DNA from: G963422745 sp965214285
GTDB lineage: Bacteria; Actinomycetota; Acidimicrobiia; Acidimicrobiales; Aldehydirespiratoraceae
Assembly (NCBI GenBank): GCA_965214285.1
Contig: OZ243946.1
Coordinates: 1,116,001 to 1,180,000 of the forward strand
Direction of reading: 5' to 3'
Length of the DNA: 64,000 nucleotides
The notes under the pieces are model-generated. The model saw only the letters and a list, made by a program, of their open reading frames with translations, was not told the origin of the DNA and did not search any database. Position numbers and translations under genes: made by a program. Position 1 is the first letter of the stretch. Each line of letters starts with the position of its first letter. Of this stretch, positions 33,033 to 41,294 are shown piece by piece.

Positions 33033-35375
33033 ATGACCGACATGCTTCGCCGAACCGCGCTGCGGGCGCTTGTGGTGCTCGCCCTCTTGGCAACCGCCTG
33101 CTCTGGCGGCGACGACTCCGCTTCGGCACCCGAGCCCACGCCCGCCGATCCTGCAGACGACGTCGCAGGCAGCGACGACGCTGACGACAGCGACAGCGGC
33201 TCCGAGGGCGCCGACGACGACGCCGAGACCGGCGCCACCGACCCCCCGACGTTCGACGTGCGCGTCTCGGCGGAGCAGGTCTCCGTCAGCGGCGCCGAAC
33301 CGGGCGCCGAGCTGAGCCTCAGCAACGGCGGCGATGCCTACGAGGGAGTCGTCGACGAGGCAGGCAACCTGATCCTGCGCCTCGTCGAGCCCGGCGACGG
33401 GTACGTGCTGAGCGCAGGCGCCCAGGCGACCGCCCCGTTCGCCGTTCCCGGCCTCGACGACCACCCCGACCAGTCCTTCTACGACGGCCAGACGCTGGTG
33501 GAGGGCCTCAACTACATCGAGATGCGCGACGGCACCCTGATCGCCGCCGCGGTGCGTTTCCCCGACGGCGCAGGGGACGGCCCGTACCCCACCGTGGTGG
33601 AGTACTCCGGCTACGACCCCGCCAGCCCGTATGAGGAGGAGCCGACGATCCAGATCTACCGGGCGCTCGGCTACGCCACGGTGGGCGTCAACATCCGCGG
33701 CTCGGGCTGCTCGGGCGGGGCGTATGACTTCTTCGAGCCGCTGCAGAGCATCGACGGCTACGACGCCATCGAGACCATCGCCGCCCAGGACTGGGTGCAG
33801 CACGGCCACGTCGGCATGGTCGGCATCTCCTATTCGGGCATCTCGCAGCTCTTCGTGGCGGCCACGCAGCCGCCTTCGCTGGCAGCGATCACGCCGCTGT
33901 CGGTCATCGAGGACACCTACCGCTCCGTGCTGTATCCCGGCGGCATCTACAACAACGGCTTCGCCAAGTCGTGGGCGGATGCCCGCCAGGGCGCCAACGA
34001 GGCCTACGGCCAGGAATGGGTGATGCGCCGGGTGGAGGAGGGCGACGAGATCTGCGACGCCAACCAGCTCCTGCGCAGCCAGAACCGCGACCTCTCCGAG
34101 CTGACCGCCGCCAACGTCTACTACGACCCTGCCATTGCCGATCCGCTGTCGCCTCGCACCTTCGTGGATCGGATCAACGTGCCGGTGTTCATGGCCGGCG
34201 CCTTCCAGGACGAGCAGACCGGCGGGCGCTTCGTCACCATGCTCGACCGCTTCGAGAATGCCCCGGTGCTCAAGGTCGACCTCTACAACGGCGCCCACGC
34301 CGACTCGCTGGGGCCGTACTCGCTGCACCGAGCCGCTGAGTTCCTCGACGTCTACGTGGCGCGGCGCACGCCGGGCGTCAACCCGCTGATCCGCCTCGGC
34401 GCGCCGCTGCTGTACGAGGCGGTGTTCGGGGTGCCCGGGATCGGGGTGCCGCCGGACCGCTTCACGTCGCTGGCCGAGGCCCAGGCGGCCATCGAGTCCG
34501 AGCCGGCCGTGCGGCTGCTGCTCGACATGGGCTCAGCGGCCGACGTGCCGGGAGCGCCCTGGCCGCGCAGCATTCTCGAGCTCGACGCCCTGCCCCAGCA
34601 CAGCGCGGCCGGCGCTGATGGCCCCGGCTACCGCGCCGGCAGCGAGTCGTGGGCTCTCGGGCCCGGCGGCACCCTCGATCCGCTGACAGGCGCAGGCCCG
34701 TCCGGGCCGACCGCGACGGAGTTCTTCAAGGTGACCGAGGCCCGCTCGCAGACCCTCACCAAGACAGCCGACGGCGACGGCGACGCCAACGAGTTCGACA
34801 ACCTCGACTGGCCCGCGGTGCCCGGTGGCGAGGCGCTGGTGTACGAGACCGCCCCGTTCGCCTCCGACCGGCTGTGGCTGGGCAGCGGCTCGGTGGAGCT
34901 GAAGGTCGCCGCGGACGCCGACGACGCCGACCTGCAGGTGACGATCAGCGAGATCCGCCCCGACGGCACCGAGATGTACGTGCAGTCTGGCTGGCTGCGG
35001 GTGTCGCAGCGGGCCGTCGGCGATCCCAGCAGCTTCGCCACGCTGCAGAGCCACGCCGAGGCGGATGTCAGGCCCGTTCCCGAAGGCGAGTTCGTCGACG
35101 CCGTGGTGGAGATCTTCCCCGCAGGCCACGTGTTCCGGGCCGGGTCGAGGCTGCGGCTCACCGTCGGCAGCCCGGGCGGCGACCGCAACCTGTGGGCCTT
35201 CGACGTGGTCGGCAACGACGGCGCCTTCGTCTACCTGGAGATCGGCAGCGGCGCTCGCCTCAACCTGCCGATGATCGACCCGCCGGCCGACCTGGATCCG
35301 GCGCTGCCGGTCTGCGGTGCTCAGCGCTCCCAGCCGTGCCGCCCCGCCGTCGCCTGGACCAACTCCTCCGGCTGA
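33033..35375 (+). CDS. Secreted lipoprotein hydrolase of the CocE/NonD (X-Pro dipeptidyl-peptidase) family
   Basis: A 780-residue exported serine hydrolase. It has a signal peptide with lipobox LATAC (about Cys23), then an Asp/Ala/Glu-rich linker to about residue 70. The alpha/beta-hydrolase domain has the nucleophile in MVGISYSGISQ, the acid in AGAFQDEQTGG and the His in YNGAHADSLGP. A C-terminal jelly-roll domain (about 590-770) follows with RLWLGSGSVELKV and FRAGSRLRLTVGSPGGDR. Relatives cleave esters or X-Pro peptides; the substrate is unknown. It is alone on its strand and ends just before the 10-unit repeat array. Confidence 0.85.
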   Translation: MTDMLRRTALRALVVLALLATACSGGDDSASAPEPTPADPADDVAGSDDADDSDSGSEGADDDAETGATDPPTFDVRVSAEQVSVSGAEPGAELSLSNGGDAYEGVVDEAGNLILRLVEPGDGYVLSAGAQATAPFAVPGLDDHPDQSFYDGQTLVEGLNYIEMRDGTLIAAAVRFPDGAGDGPYPTVVEYSGYDPASPYEEEPTIQIYRALGYATVGVNIRGSGCSGGAYDFFEPLQSIDGYDAIETIAAQDWVQHGHVGMVGISYSGISQLFVAATQPPSLAAITPLSVIEDTYRSVLYPGGIYNNGFAKSWADARQGANEAYGQEWVMRRVEEGDEICDANQLLRSQNRDLSELTAANVYYDPAIADPLSPRTFVDRINVPVFMAGAFQDEQTGGRFVTMLDRFENAPVLKVDLYNGAHADSLGPYSLHRAAEFLDVYVARRTPGVNPLIRLGAPLLYEAVFGVPGIGVPPDRFTSLAEAQAAIESEPAVRLLLDMGSAADVPGAPWPRSILELDALPQHSAAGADGPGYRAGSESWALGPGGTLDPLTGAGPSGPTATEFFKVTEARSQTLTKTADGDGDANEFDNLDWPAVPGGEALVYETAPFASDRLWLGSGSVELKVAADADDADLQVTISEIRPDGTEMYVQSGWLRVSQRAVGDPSSFATLQSHAEADVRPVPEGEFVDAVVEIFPAGHVFRAGSRLRLTVGSPGGDRNLWAFDVVGNDGAFVYLEIGSGARLNLPMIDPPADLDPALPVCGAQRSQPCRPAVAWTNSSG

Positions 35376-35392
35376 TCAACACTCCGCCCGGT

Positions 35393-35622
35393 CGCTAACG
35401 TACATTTGGCTCCTTCGCTAACGAACGTTTCGCCCGGTCGCTAATGCTCATTTGGGACCGTCCCTAACGAACGTTTCGCCCGGTCGCTAATGGGCCTTTG
35501 CGCCGGCCACTGATCGCGTTTTGGTCCGGCCGCTAGTGACCATTTGGTCCGGCCACTAACTACCATTTGGTCCGGTCGCTAACGACCATTTGGGACGGGC
35601 GCTAGTGCGCTCTTGGGCTGGC
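35393..35622. repeat. Array of ten 23-bp units
   Basis: Units begin at 35393, 35416, 35439, 35462, 35485, 35508, 35531, 35554, 35577 and 35600, an exact 23-bp period with no slippage. Each starts with a CGCTAACG-like core (variants CGCTAGTG, CACTAACT, CCCTAACG), followed by about 3 variable bases, an ATTTGG-like block and CCGGT. The array fills the convergent gap between the CocE-type gene and the MFS gene and runs to about 70 bp before the MFS stop. It shares its period and CTAACG core, in inverted orientation, with the array at 29355. Confidence 0.92.
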
Positions 35623-35693
35623 TGCGGTGGACTCGGGCCGAGCAGCGGAGCGACCGAAGGACGGGCTGGGCGCCGGCCTGGCCCCGCTGGGGC

Positions 35694-36917
35694 TCAGGTG
35701 CGGCTGGCAGCGGGGGCGCCGACCCCGGCCCGGCCCGGCGCCTTCACGTTGAGGCCTTCGAGGCCGGCCGTGAACGGCGAGCGCAGCAGGATCAGCCCGC
35801 ACAGCACCAGCCCGGCCACCGTGAAGTACATGCCCTCGTAGCCCACCGCCTCGGCCACGAACCCCAGGGCCAATGTGCCCAGCGAGTTGGCGATGTCGGC
35901 GAAGGTGGTGACCGTGGCGACCACCGTGGACCGCTCGGCGGGATCGGCGGAGTCCACGGCGATCAGGATCAGCAGCGGCACGTTCCAGGCCAGCCCCAGG
36001 GCGAACACGAAAGCCCCCGCATAGAGCTGCGCGGCGCCGCCCGCCGTGGCCAGCAGCACCAGCCCCACGATCACCGTGGCCTGGGCGAACGACACCAGCG
36101 TCTTGCGGGGCACCACCGTCATCACCCGTCCCGACAGCGAGCGCACCGCCATGGTGGTCAGCGAGTACACCAGCAGCAGCCAGCGAGCCTCGTCGAGCCC
36201 GAACTCCTCGGCATAGTCGGCGATGAAGGCGTTGAAGCCCATGAAGGCGGCGAACACCATCAGGTTCACCACGCCCACCCGGGCCGCCACGGGATGGAAC
36301 AGCTCGCCGATGCTGGCCGCGGGCCGGGCCTCGCTGGGCCGGGTCTCGGGCAGGCCCATGGCGAGCCCCGCCGAGAGCAGCGAGTAGCCGGCCGCCAGGA
36401 TGTAGGCCCACCAAAAGCCCCAGGTCTGCATGACCCACTCGCCGCTGGTCTGGCCCACCGCGAAGCCGACCAGCACCACGGTGGAGAAGGCCGCGAACAC
36501 CCGGTCTCGGTGCTCGGCGGGCGGCAGCTCGGTGGCCATGGTGGCCAGCGCCAGGTACATGCCCGCCCCGGCCGCCCCGGTCAGCGCACGCACCGCCAGC
36601 AGCACCCAGAGCTGGTCGGTCTCGGCCGCGGCCATGTGCCCGATCTGGGCGGCCGCCCCGGTCATAGCGCCGACGATCAGCAGCGGCTTGCGTCCCCAGC
36701 GGTCGGCGATCATCCCCGACAGCGGCCTGAACAGCAGCAGGCCGAAGGCGAACACCCCGAACGACAGCCCGATGTCTGCCGAGGAGCCGCCCAGCTCTCG
36801 CTCGACCAGGCGAGGCAGCACCGGGAACGACAGCCCCGCCACGGCGAAGTAGCCGACCGAAACCACGAACAGCCCGAGCACCCGCGGCGTGTAGATGCGG
36901 GGGCCGGTGCGCTGCAT
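35694..36917 (-). CDS. MFS transporter
   Basis: A 407-residue, 12-helix major facilitator protein of the drug-proton antiporter type: GVFAFGLLLFRPLSGMIADRWGRKPLLIVG contains the helix 2-3 loop motif (G-x3-D-R-x-G-R-K), broken into RPLSGMIADRWGRKP, and GGAGMYL-like GAAGAGMYLALATM is in helix 5. The C-terminus is a short polar tail. The ATG at 36917 was preferred over a longer in-frame start at 37262 that would overlap the divergent sulfatase gene; TACCCT lies 9 nt upstream. The substrate is unknown. Confidence 0.8.
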   Translation of the reverse strand: MQRTGPRIYTPRVLGLFVVSVGYFAVAGLSFPVLPRLVERELGGSSADIGLSFGVFAFGLLLFRPLSGMIADRWGRKPLLIVGAMTGAAAQIGHMAAAETDQLWVLLAVRALTGAAGAGMYLALATMATELPPAEHRDRVFAAFSTVVLVGFAVGQTSGEWVMQTWGFWWAYILAAGYSLLSAGLAMGLPETRPSEARPAASIGELFHPVAARVGVVNLMVFAAFMGFNAFIADYAEEFGLDEARWLLLVYSLTTMAVRSLSGRVMTVVPRKTLVSFAQATVIVGLVLLATAGGAAQLYAGAFVFALGLAWNVPLLILIAVDSADPAERSTVVATVTTFADIANSLGTLALGFVAEAVGYEGMYFTVAGLVLCGLILLRSPFTAGLEGLNVKAPGRAGVGAPAASRT

Positions 36918-37007
36918 TGCGCGGCGAGGGTAGCCACACGCTGCCGTATCGCCGGCATCGGCCCAAGCGGGCTGCGCCCCGGCTTCTCCGGCGCAGGGCA
37001 TCACGAT

Positions 37008-37013
37008 TAGCGT
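37008..37013 (+). promoter_or_regulatory. -10 box of the sulfatase gene
   Basis: TAGCGT ends 6 nt before the ATG at 37020. Confidence 0.5.
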
Positions 37014-37019
37014 CGCCGC

Positions 37020-38525
37020 ATGGCATCGGCGTCCCGAGATCGGCCCAACATCCTGCTGATCGTCAGCGACGAGGAGCGGCGCAACGACTGGCTGCACGGC
37101 AAGGTCGACCTGCCCGCCCACGACCGGCTGCGCGCCGACGGGCTGTCGTTCAACCGCTACTACACCCACGCCTCGCCCTGCTCGCCCAGCCGGGCCTGCC
37201 TCTACACGGGCAGCTACATCGCCCAGAACGGCGTGGTCGACAACGTGTCGTTCCCCGCCCACACGGCCCTGGACCCGGCGATCCCGACCGTCGGCTCGCT
37301 GCTCTCAGGCCGGGGCTACCGCAGCGCCTACCTCGGCAAGTGGCACCTCAGCCACGAGGAGTTCCCGCCGATGGAGGAGTTCGGCTACCGCGACTTCGTC
37401 GGCAACGACATGCACTACGTCGGCGGGCCGTGGTCCGGGCGCTACTGGGACCCGCTGATCACCGGCGATGCGGTGTCGTGGCTGCGCGAGCACGGGCGCA
37501 GCAGCGAGCCCTGGCATCTCACCGTCGCCCTGCTGAACCCGCACGACATCATGTGGTTCCCCATCGACCACCCGAGCTTCCAGGCCGCCAACCCCGAGCT
37601 CAAGAAGGTGTTCGACTTCATCGTCAGCCTGCGGCTGTCGGGCGTGCCCATCGAGCCCACCCCCGAGGACTACGACGAGATCTTCGACGAGCTGCCGGCC
37701 AACTTCGACGACGACCTGCACACCAAGCCCGAGGTGCAGCGGGCCTGGCGGCAGGTGCGCAACACCGAGCACTTCGTGGGGCACATGGACCACGCCGACC
37801 ACAGGTCGTGGCTGCGCCAGCTCGACTACTACGCATTCCTGCACCGCGAACTCGACCGCTCGCTGGGCGAGCTGCTCGCTGCGCTGGACGATCTCGGGCT
37901 TTATGACGACACCGTGATCGCCTACACCTCAGATCACGGCGACGCCTGCGGCTCGCACGGGCTGCGGGCCAAGCTGCCGTGCGCCTACGAGGAGGTGATG
38001 GGGGTGCCGTTGATCGTCAAGGCGCCCGGCATCACCCCCGCCGGCACTGCCACCGACGCCTTGGCCACCCATGTGGACTTGGCGGCCACGCTGTGCTCGC
38101 TGGGCGGGGTCGACACAGCGCAGACGCCGACGCTTGCGGGGGTCGATCTGTCGCCGACGCTGGCCGATCCCGGCGCTGCGGTGCGCGACCATGCGTTCTT
38201 CGCCCAGGACTCGGCGCACTCGTCGCTGCTGCGCCAGTCCCGCTATGCGCTGCGGGGGTTCTGCGACGGCACCGTGAAGTACGCCCGCTACTACGGCATC
38301 GGCGGCGGCCTGCAGCGCGACGGCACGCCGGATGCGAGCGGCAAGCTGTACGACACCGACGCCGCCTTCGACGACCACGACCACGAGTACTACGACCTGA
38401 CCGAGGACCCGCACGAGCTCAACAACCTGGCGCACGACCGCTCCCGCCGCCGCGAGCTGCGCGAGCAGTTCCAGCGGCTGCTGGAGATCGAGAAGGCCGA
38501 GCTCGGCGACCGGGCCGGCCACTGA
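37020..38525 (+). CDS. Arylsulfatase-type sulfatase
   Basis: A 501-residue type I sulfatase. The formylglycine motif is CSPSR (Cys54-Arg58 in ASPCSPSRACLYTG), metal ligands are in LLIVSDEE and YTSDHGD, and LGKWHLS carries the usual active-site Lys and His. There is no signal peptide, so it works in the cytoplasm on imported sulfate esters. An alpha/beta hydrolase gene starts 8 bp downstream and is probably co-transcribed. The natural substrate is unknown; it lacks the C-terminal module of choline-sulfatase. Confidence 0.85.
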   Translation: MASASRDRPNILLIVSDEERRNDWLHGKVDLPAHDRLRADGLSFNRYYTHASPCSPSRACLYTGSYIAQNGVVDNVSFPAHTALDPAIPTVGSLLSGRGYRSAYLGKWHLSHEEFPPMEEFGYRDFVGNDMHYVGGPWSGRYWDPLITGDAVSWLREHGRSSEPWHLTVALLNPHDIMWFPIDHPSFQAANPELKKVFDFIVSLRLSGVPIEPTPEDYDEIFDELPANFDDDLHTKPEVQRAWRQVRNTEHFVGHMDHADHRSWLRQLDYYAFLHRELDRSLGELLAALDDLGLYDDTVIAYTSDHGDACGSHGLRAKLPCAYEEVMGVPLIVKAPGITPAGTATDALATHVDLAATLCSLGGVDTAQTPTLAGVDLSPTLADPGAAVRDHAFFAQDSAHSSLLRQSRYALRGFCDGTVKYARYYGIGGGLQRDGTPDASGKLYDTDAAFDDHDHEYYDLTEDPHELNNLAHDRSRRRELREQFQRLLEIEKAELGDRAGH

Positions 38526-38533
38526 GCGCCGCC

Positions 38534-39274
38534 ATGACCAGCGTGGATGCGGCGATCCCGGTCGTGTTCTTTCACGGGTTCGCGGGCGACAGCGAGCGCA
38601 CCTGGCGCGAGCCGGGCTGGTTCGAGCTGGTGCGAGAAGGCGGACGCAGGCCCGTCGGCATCGACCTGCTCGGCCACGGCAGCGCCCCCAAGCCCCACGA
38701 GCCGGACGCCTACGCAGAGCTGACCGACCGGGCGATCGCCGAGCTGCCCGTCGATCCCCGCAGCGAGTCGTCGCTGGGATTTGTGCGCCAGATCGACATC
38801 TGCGGCTACTCGCTGGGTGCCCGCACCGGCCTGGAGATAGCGCTGCGCCACCCCGGCCTGGTGCGCAGGCTGGTGCTGGGCGGCGTCGGCGCGAACCTGG
38901 TCGGCGGCGGGCGCCGGCCCGGCTCCGACGGCGCTGTGGACGACGACTTGGGCACCGACGAGCTCGGCTACCGGTTCCAGGGCCTGATCGCACAGCCCGG
39001 CAACAACCCCGAGGCCCTTGCCGCGCTGTCGGCCTACCGGGCCGGGTGCTCCGATGCCGAGGTGTTCACGCCCGAGGCGCTGGCGACGGTCACCGCCCAG
39101 TGCCTGATTGTGATCGGCGATGCGGATTTCGCAGGCCCGCCCGAGCCGCTGGCGGAGCGCCTGGCCGATGTCCGCACCGTGATCCTGCCCGGCGTAGACC
39201 ACTTCGAGCTGCCCAAGAACTTCGGCTTCATCGACGCCGCCCTGGAGTTCCTCGGCGCCGTGCCGTCCTGGTGA
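38534..39274 (+). CDS. Alpha/beta hydrolase
   Basis: A 246-residue hydrolase: oxyanion segment VVFFHGFAGDS, nucleophile in ICGYSLGARTGL, acid in VIGDADFAGPP and His in PGVDHFELP. It has no signal peptide. The ATG at 38534 is 8 bp after the sulfatase stop, so the two form a transcriptional pair; a product of the sulfatase may be its substrate, which is an inference. tRNA-Lys follows. Confidence 0.8.
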   Translation: MTSVDAAIPVVFFHGFAGDSERTWREPGWFELVREGGRRPVGIDLLGHGSAPKPHEPDAYAELTDRAIAELPVDPRSESSLGFVRQIDICGYSLGARTGLEIALRHPGLVRRLVLGGVGANLVGGGRRPGSDGAVDDDLGTDELGYRFQGLIAQPGNNPEALAALSAYRAGCSDAEVFTPEALATVTAQCLIVIGDADFAGPPEPLAERLADVRTVILPGVDHFELPKNFGFIDAALEFLGAVPSW

Positions 39275-39343
39275 GCCTGACCTCCCGGGCCTGGTGAACC
39301 AGGGCGACACCTGAGCGGCAGGCCGGCGGATTAGCCTCGACTC

Positions 39344-39416
39344 GGGCCGCTAGCTCATCGGGTAGAGCAGGGGACTTTTAATCCCAAGGTGCCGGGTTCG
39401 AGCCCCGGGCGGCCCA
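39344..39416 (+). tRNA. tRNA-Lys (anticodon UUU)
   Basis: Acceptor stem GGGCCGC/GCGGCCC, D-arm GCTCATCGGGTAGAGC, anticodon stem GGGGA/TCCCA with loop CTTTTAA (anticodon TTT in DNA), T-arm CCGGG/CCCGG with TTCGAGC, discriminator A. The CCA end is not encoded. A toxin-antitoxin pair starts about 40 bp downstream. Confidence 0.95.
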
Positions 39417-39455
39417 CCCCTCCGATGCTCAGGCGTCGGCCCAGCCCTCCGCCGC

Positions 39456-39773
39456 TCAGGCGTCGGTCTCTTGCCGCTTTGTGGGCAGCGGGATCATCTG
39501 GGCCTCCACGATCTCCTTGAAGCCATCCTCCACGCGGCCCAAGTCCACGACGTCGACCCCGTACGGCAGGCTTGAGTCGCTGAAGGCAGCCAGCAGGGTC
39601 CCGACCAGCTTGTGATCAATCTCGTCAGCAGCCGTAAGGGCCAGATCCAGGTCCGAGGAGGCCTTTGTCGTCCGGCCTGCGCGGCTGCCGAACACCCACA
39701 CGTCCACGCCCTGGGGCAAGTTGTCGCTCAAGATGCCTTGCACGACTTCCAAATGATCGGGTCGGACATCCAC
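39456..39773 (-). CDS. MNT-type nucleotidyltransferase antitoxin
   Basis: A 105-residue minimal nucleotidyltransferase with the signature GSRAGRTTKASSDLDLAL (Gly29-Ser30 with metal-binding Asp41 and Asp43). In MNT/HEPN modules this protein AMPylates and silences the HEPN RNase. The GTG at 39773 is 4 bp after the HEPN stop, so the two are co-translated. A longer in-frame start at 39833 overlaps the HEPN gene and is unlikely. The third catalytic Asp is probably in VDVVDLG. Confidence 0.75.
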   Translation of the reverse strand: MDVRPDHLEVVQGILSDNLPQGVDVWVFGSRAGRTTKASSDLDLALTAADEIDHKLVGTLLAAFSDSSLPYGVDVVDLGRVEDGFKEIVEAQMIPLPTKRQETDA

Positions 39774-39777
39774 TGTG

Positions 39778-40209
39778 CTAGTCAAGGGAGTCGTTCCGTT
39801 CCTGTAGCTGGACCAAGAGGAACCTGGCTTCATCGAGAAAGATCGGCACTCCCTCGAATACTTGCTGTGCCTTGTCCTCGTTGTATGTGTGGCTCGTCGT
39901 GCCTCTGTTGCGGCGGAATTCCTGCCACGCCGACAGCTCCGACCGTATGAGGCCCCGTCCGAAGGCCTCTCGAATCACTTCGTTAAATGTCAAGGTATCG
40001 ATCTCAGCCGGGTTGGCTGCTGCCTGCTCGAGATGGCGCGTGAGCATGTTGAACGATAGCTCGTAGGTGAACTCGAATGCCTGGATGACGGCAGCCCTCA
40101 GGTGCGTCTGCAGGCGGGAGTCGCTGCCTGCTAGGTCGGAGCCGTGCAAGTCGATCGCCTCCTCCAGTTGAGCGATCGCGTTCTCCATGGGCTTGAGGTA
40201 GATCCTCAC
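39778..40209 (-). CDS. HEPN-domain toxin (HI0074-like)
   Basis: A 143-residue all-helical HEPN protein. The RNase motif is RNRGTTSHTY (Arg100, Asn101, His107), which fits R-phi-x4-6-H; QAFEFTYELSFNML is the usual helix of HI0074-like members. It pairs with the downstream MNT gene as a toxin-antitoxin module beside tRNA-Lys. The start is either GTG at 40209 or ATG at 40188; I used the longer one. Confidence 0.78.
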   Translation of the reverse strand: MRIYLKPMENAIAQLEEAIDLHGSDLAGSDSRLQTHLRAAVIQAFEFTYELSFNMLTRHLEQAAANPAEIDTLTFNEVIREAFGRGLIRSELSAWQEFRRNRGTTSHTYNEDKAQQVFEGVPIFLDEARFLLVQLQERNDSLD

Positions 40210-40462
40210 GAGCCAATTCCCTTCCCGAACTCGGGCACCCGCAGATCCTGCTCGCCGGCACCGATCCCCACTCTACGCCCGAGTGCGCAGCCGCTCCACG
40301 CCACAGTCCGAAACGGGCACCGCAGATGGAGGGGTCCCCAGCCGAGCACTCCTCGTGCGGCTCGCTCTCAGCTGCCCTGCCCTGCTCAGGATGACCGCGG
40401 CGCTCAGACCTGCCGGAGATGCGGGTCTCGCGGAAGATCCTGCGCTGGGCGGTCTGGTTCGC

Positions 40463-40468
40463 TACAGT
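40463..40468 (+). promoter_or_regulatory. -10 box of the secreted pair 40476-42143
   Basis: TACAGT ends 7 nt before the GTG at 40476. The 260 bp between the HEPN start and this box shows nothing else that I can identify. Confidence 0.5.
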
Positions 40469-40475
40469 GCGGAGC

Positions 40476-41288
40476 GTGCAGATTCGACAGACCATCGTCC
40501 TGCTCATCTCGCTGATCGCCATCGTCGGCGCGGCGCTGCTGGTCATCGTCTGGGCAGGCGGCGACGACGGCGACGAGGCCGAAACGGCGGCGCCGACCGT
40601 CACCGCTGCCGACACCACCGCAGACGACACCGCCTCAGACGCAGGCAGCGCCGCCACCGGCGACACCGCCACCGGCGACGCCACGGCAGGCGACGCAGCG
40701 GCCACCACCGACACCACCGCCGAGGCCACCGCCACCTCCAGCACGTCGACCACCACGACCACCATCCCGCTGAACTGCGTGGTCGACAGCTCCGCCGCCA
40801 CCTCGTCGACCTCGAGCACCGCGCCGCTGGGCAGCCCCACCCTCAAGAACAGCTCGAAGCTCACCACCGCCGGGCTCGGCGCGGTCACCTTCGGGGCCAC
40901 CCTCGCAGAGGCCGAGAAGGCCGCCGGCACCAAGATGATCGCCTGCTCCGCTGTGGCGGCCTGCTATCGGGTCACCCCCGCCTCGGCGCCCGATGGCATC
41001 AGCTTCGTCGTCCAGGACGGCAGGATCGAGCGGGTCGACATCGCCCGCGGGCCGGTCACCACCCGCTCGGGCGTCGGCATCGGCACCACCGAGGCCCGCA
41101 TCATCGAGCTGTTCGGCGACAAGATCGAACGCTCGACCATCGACGACAGCCGCGTGGACCTGGTGTTCGTCCCCGTCGACGACGACGACAAGAACTACCG
41201 GGTGATCTTCACGATCCACGACGGCAAGGTCGAGAACCTCCGGGCCGGCCGCACTGCGATCACCACGGATCGCACCCCCTGCGCCTGA
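40476..41288 (+). CDS. Membrane-anchored protein with Thr/Ala-rich stalk
   Basis: A 270-residue protein with one N-terminal membrane helix (about 5-25: IVLLISLIAIVGAALLVIVW), a long Ala/Thr/Asp low-complexity stalk (about 27-105) and an extracellular domain (about 115-270) with LGAVTFGATLAEAEKAAGTK and YRVIFTIHDGKVENLRAG. The domain has the flavour of secreted proteins with a repeated G-x-V-x-F-G-x-T motif, but I do not recognise the family. The cyclophilin gene begins 6 bp downstream, so both are probably exported together. The start was set by TACAGT at 40463. Confidence 0.7.
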   Translation: MQIRQTIVLLISLIAIVGAALLVIVWAGGDDGDEAETAAPTVTAADTTADDTASDAGSAATGDTATGDATAGDAAATTDTTAEATATSSTSTTTTTIPLNCVVDSSAATSSTSSTAPLGSPTLKNSSKLTTAGLGAVTFGATLAEAEKAAGTKMIACSAVAACYRVTPASAPDGISFVVQDGRIERVDIARGPVTTRSGVGIGTTEARIIELFGDKIERSTIDDSRVDLVFVPVDDDDKNYRVIFTIHDGKVENLRAGRTAITTDRTPCA

Positions 41289-41294
41289 GGCCCC

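Noticed and set aside
29355..35622. CRISPR array
   Set aside because: The period is 23 bp with partial conservation across the unit, there are no 30-40 bp unique spacers, and no cas genes are present.
35601..37010. A 465-codon plus-strand frame opposite the MFS gene
   Set aside because: His/Gln-rich shadow frame; the minus strand has a typical transporter with family motifs.
40210..40462. A gene or riboswitch in the 250-bp gap before 40476
   Set aside because: No frame with a motif, no repeat and no recognisable aptamer pattern was seen.
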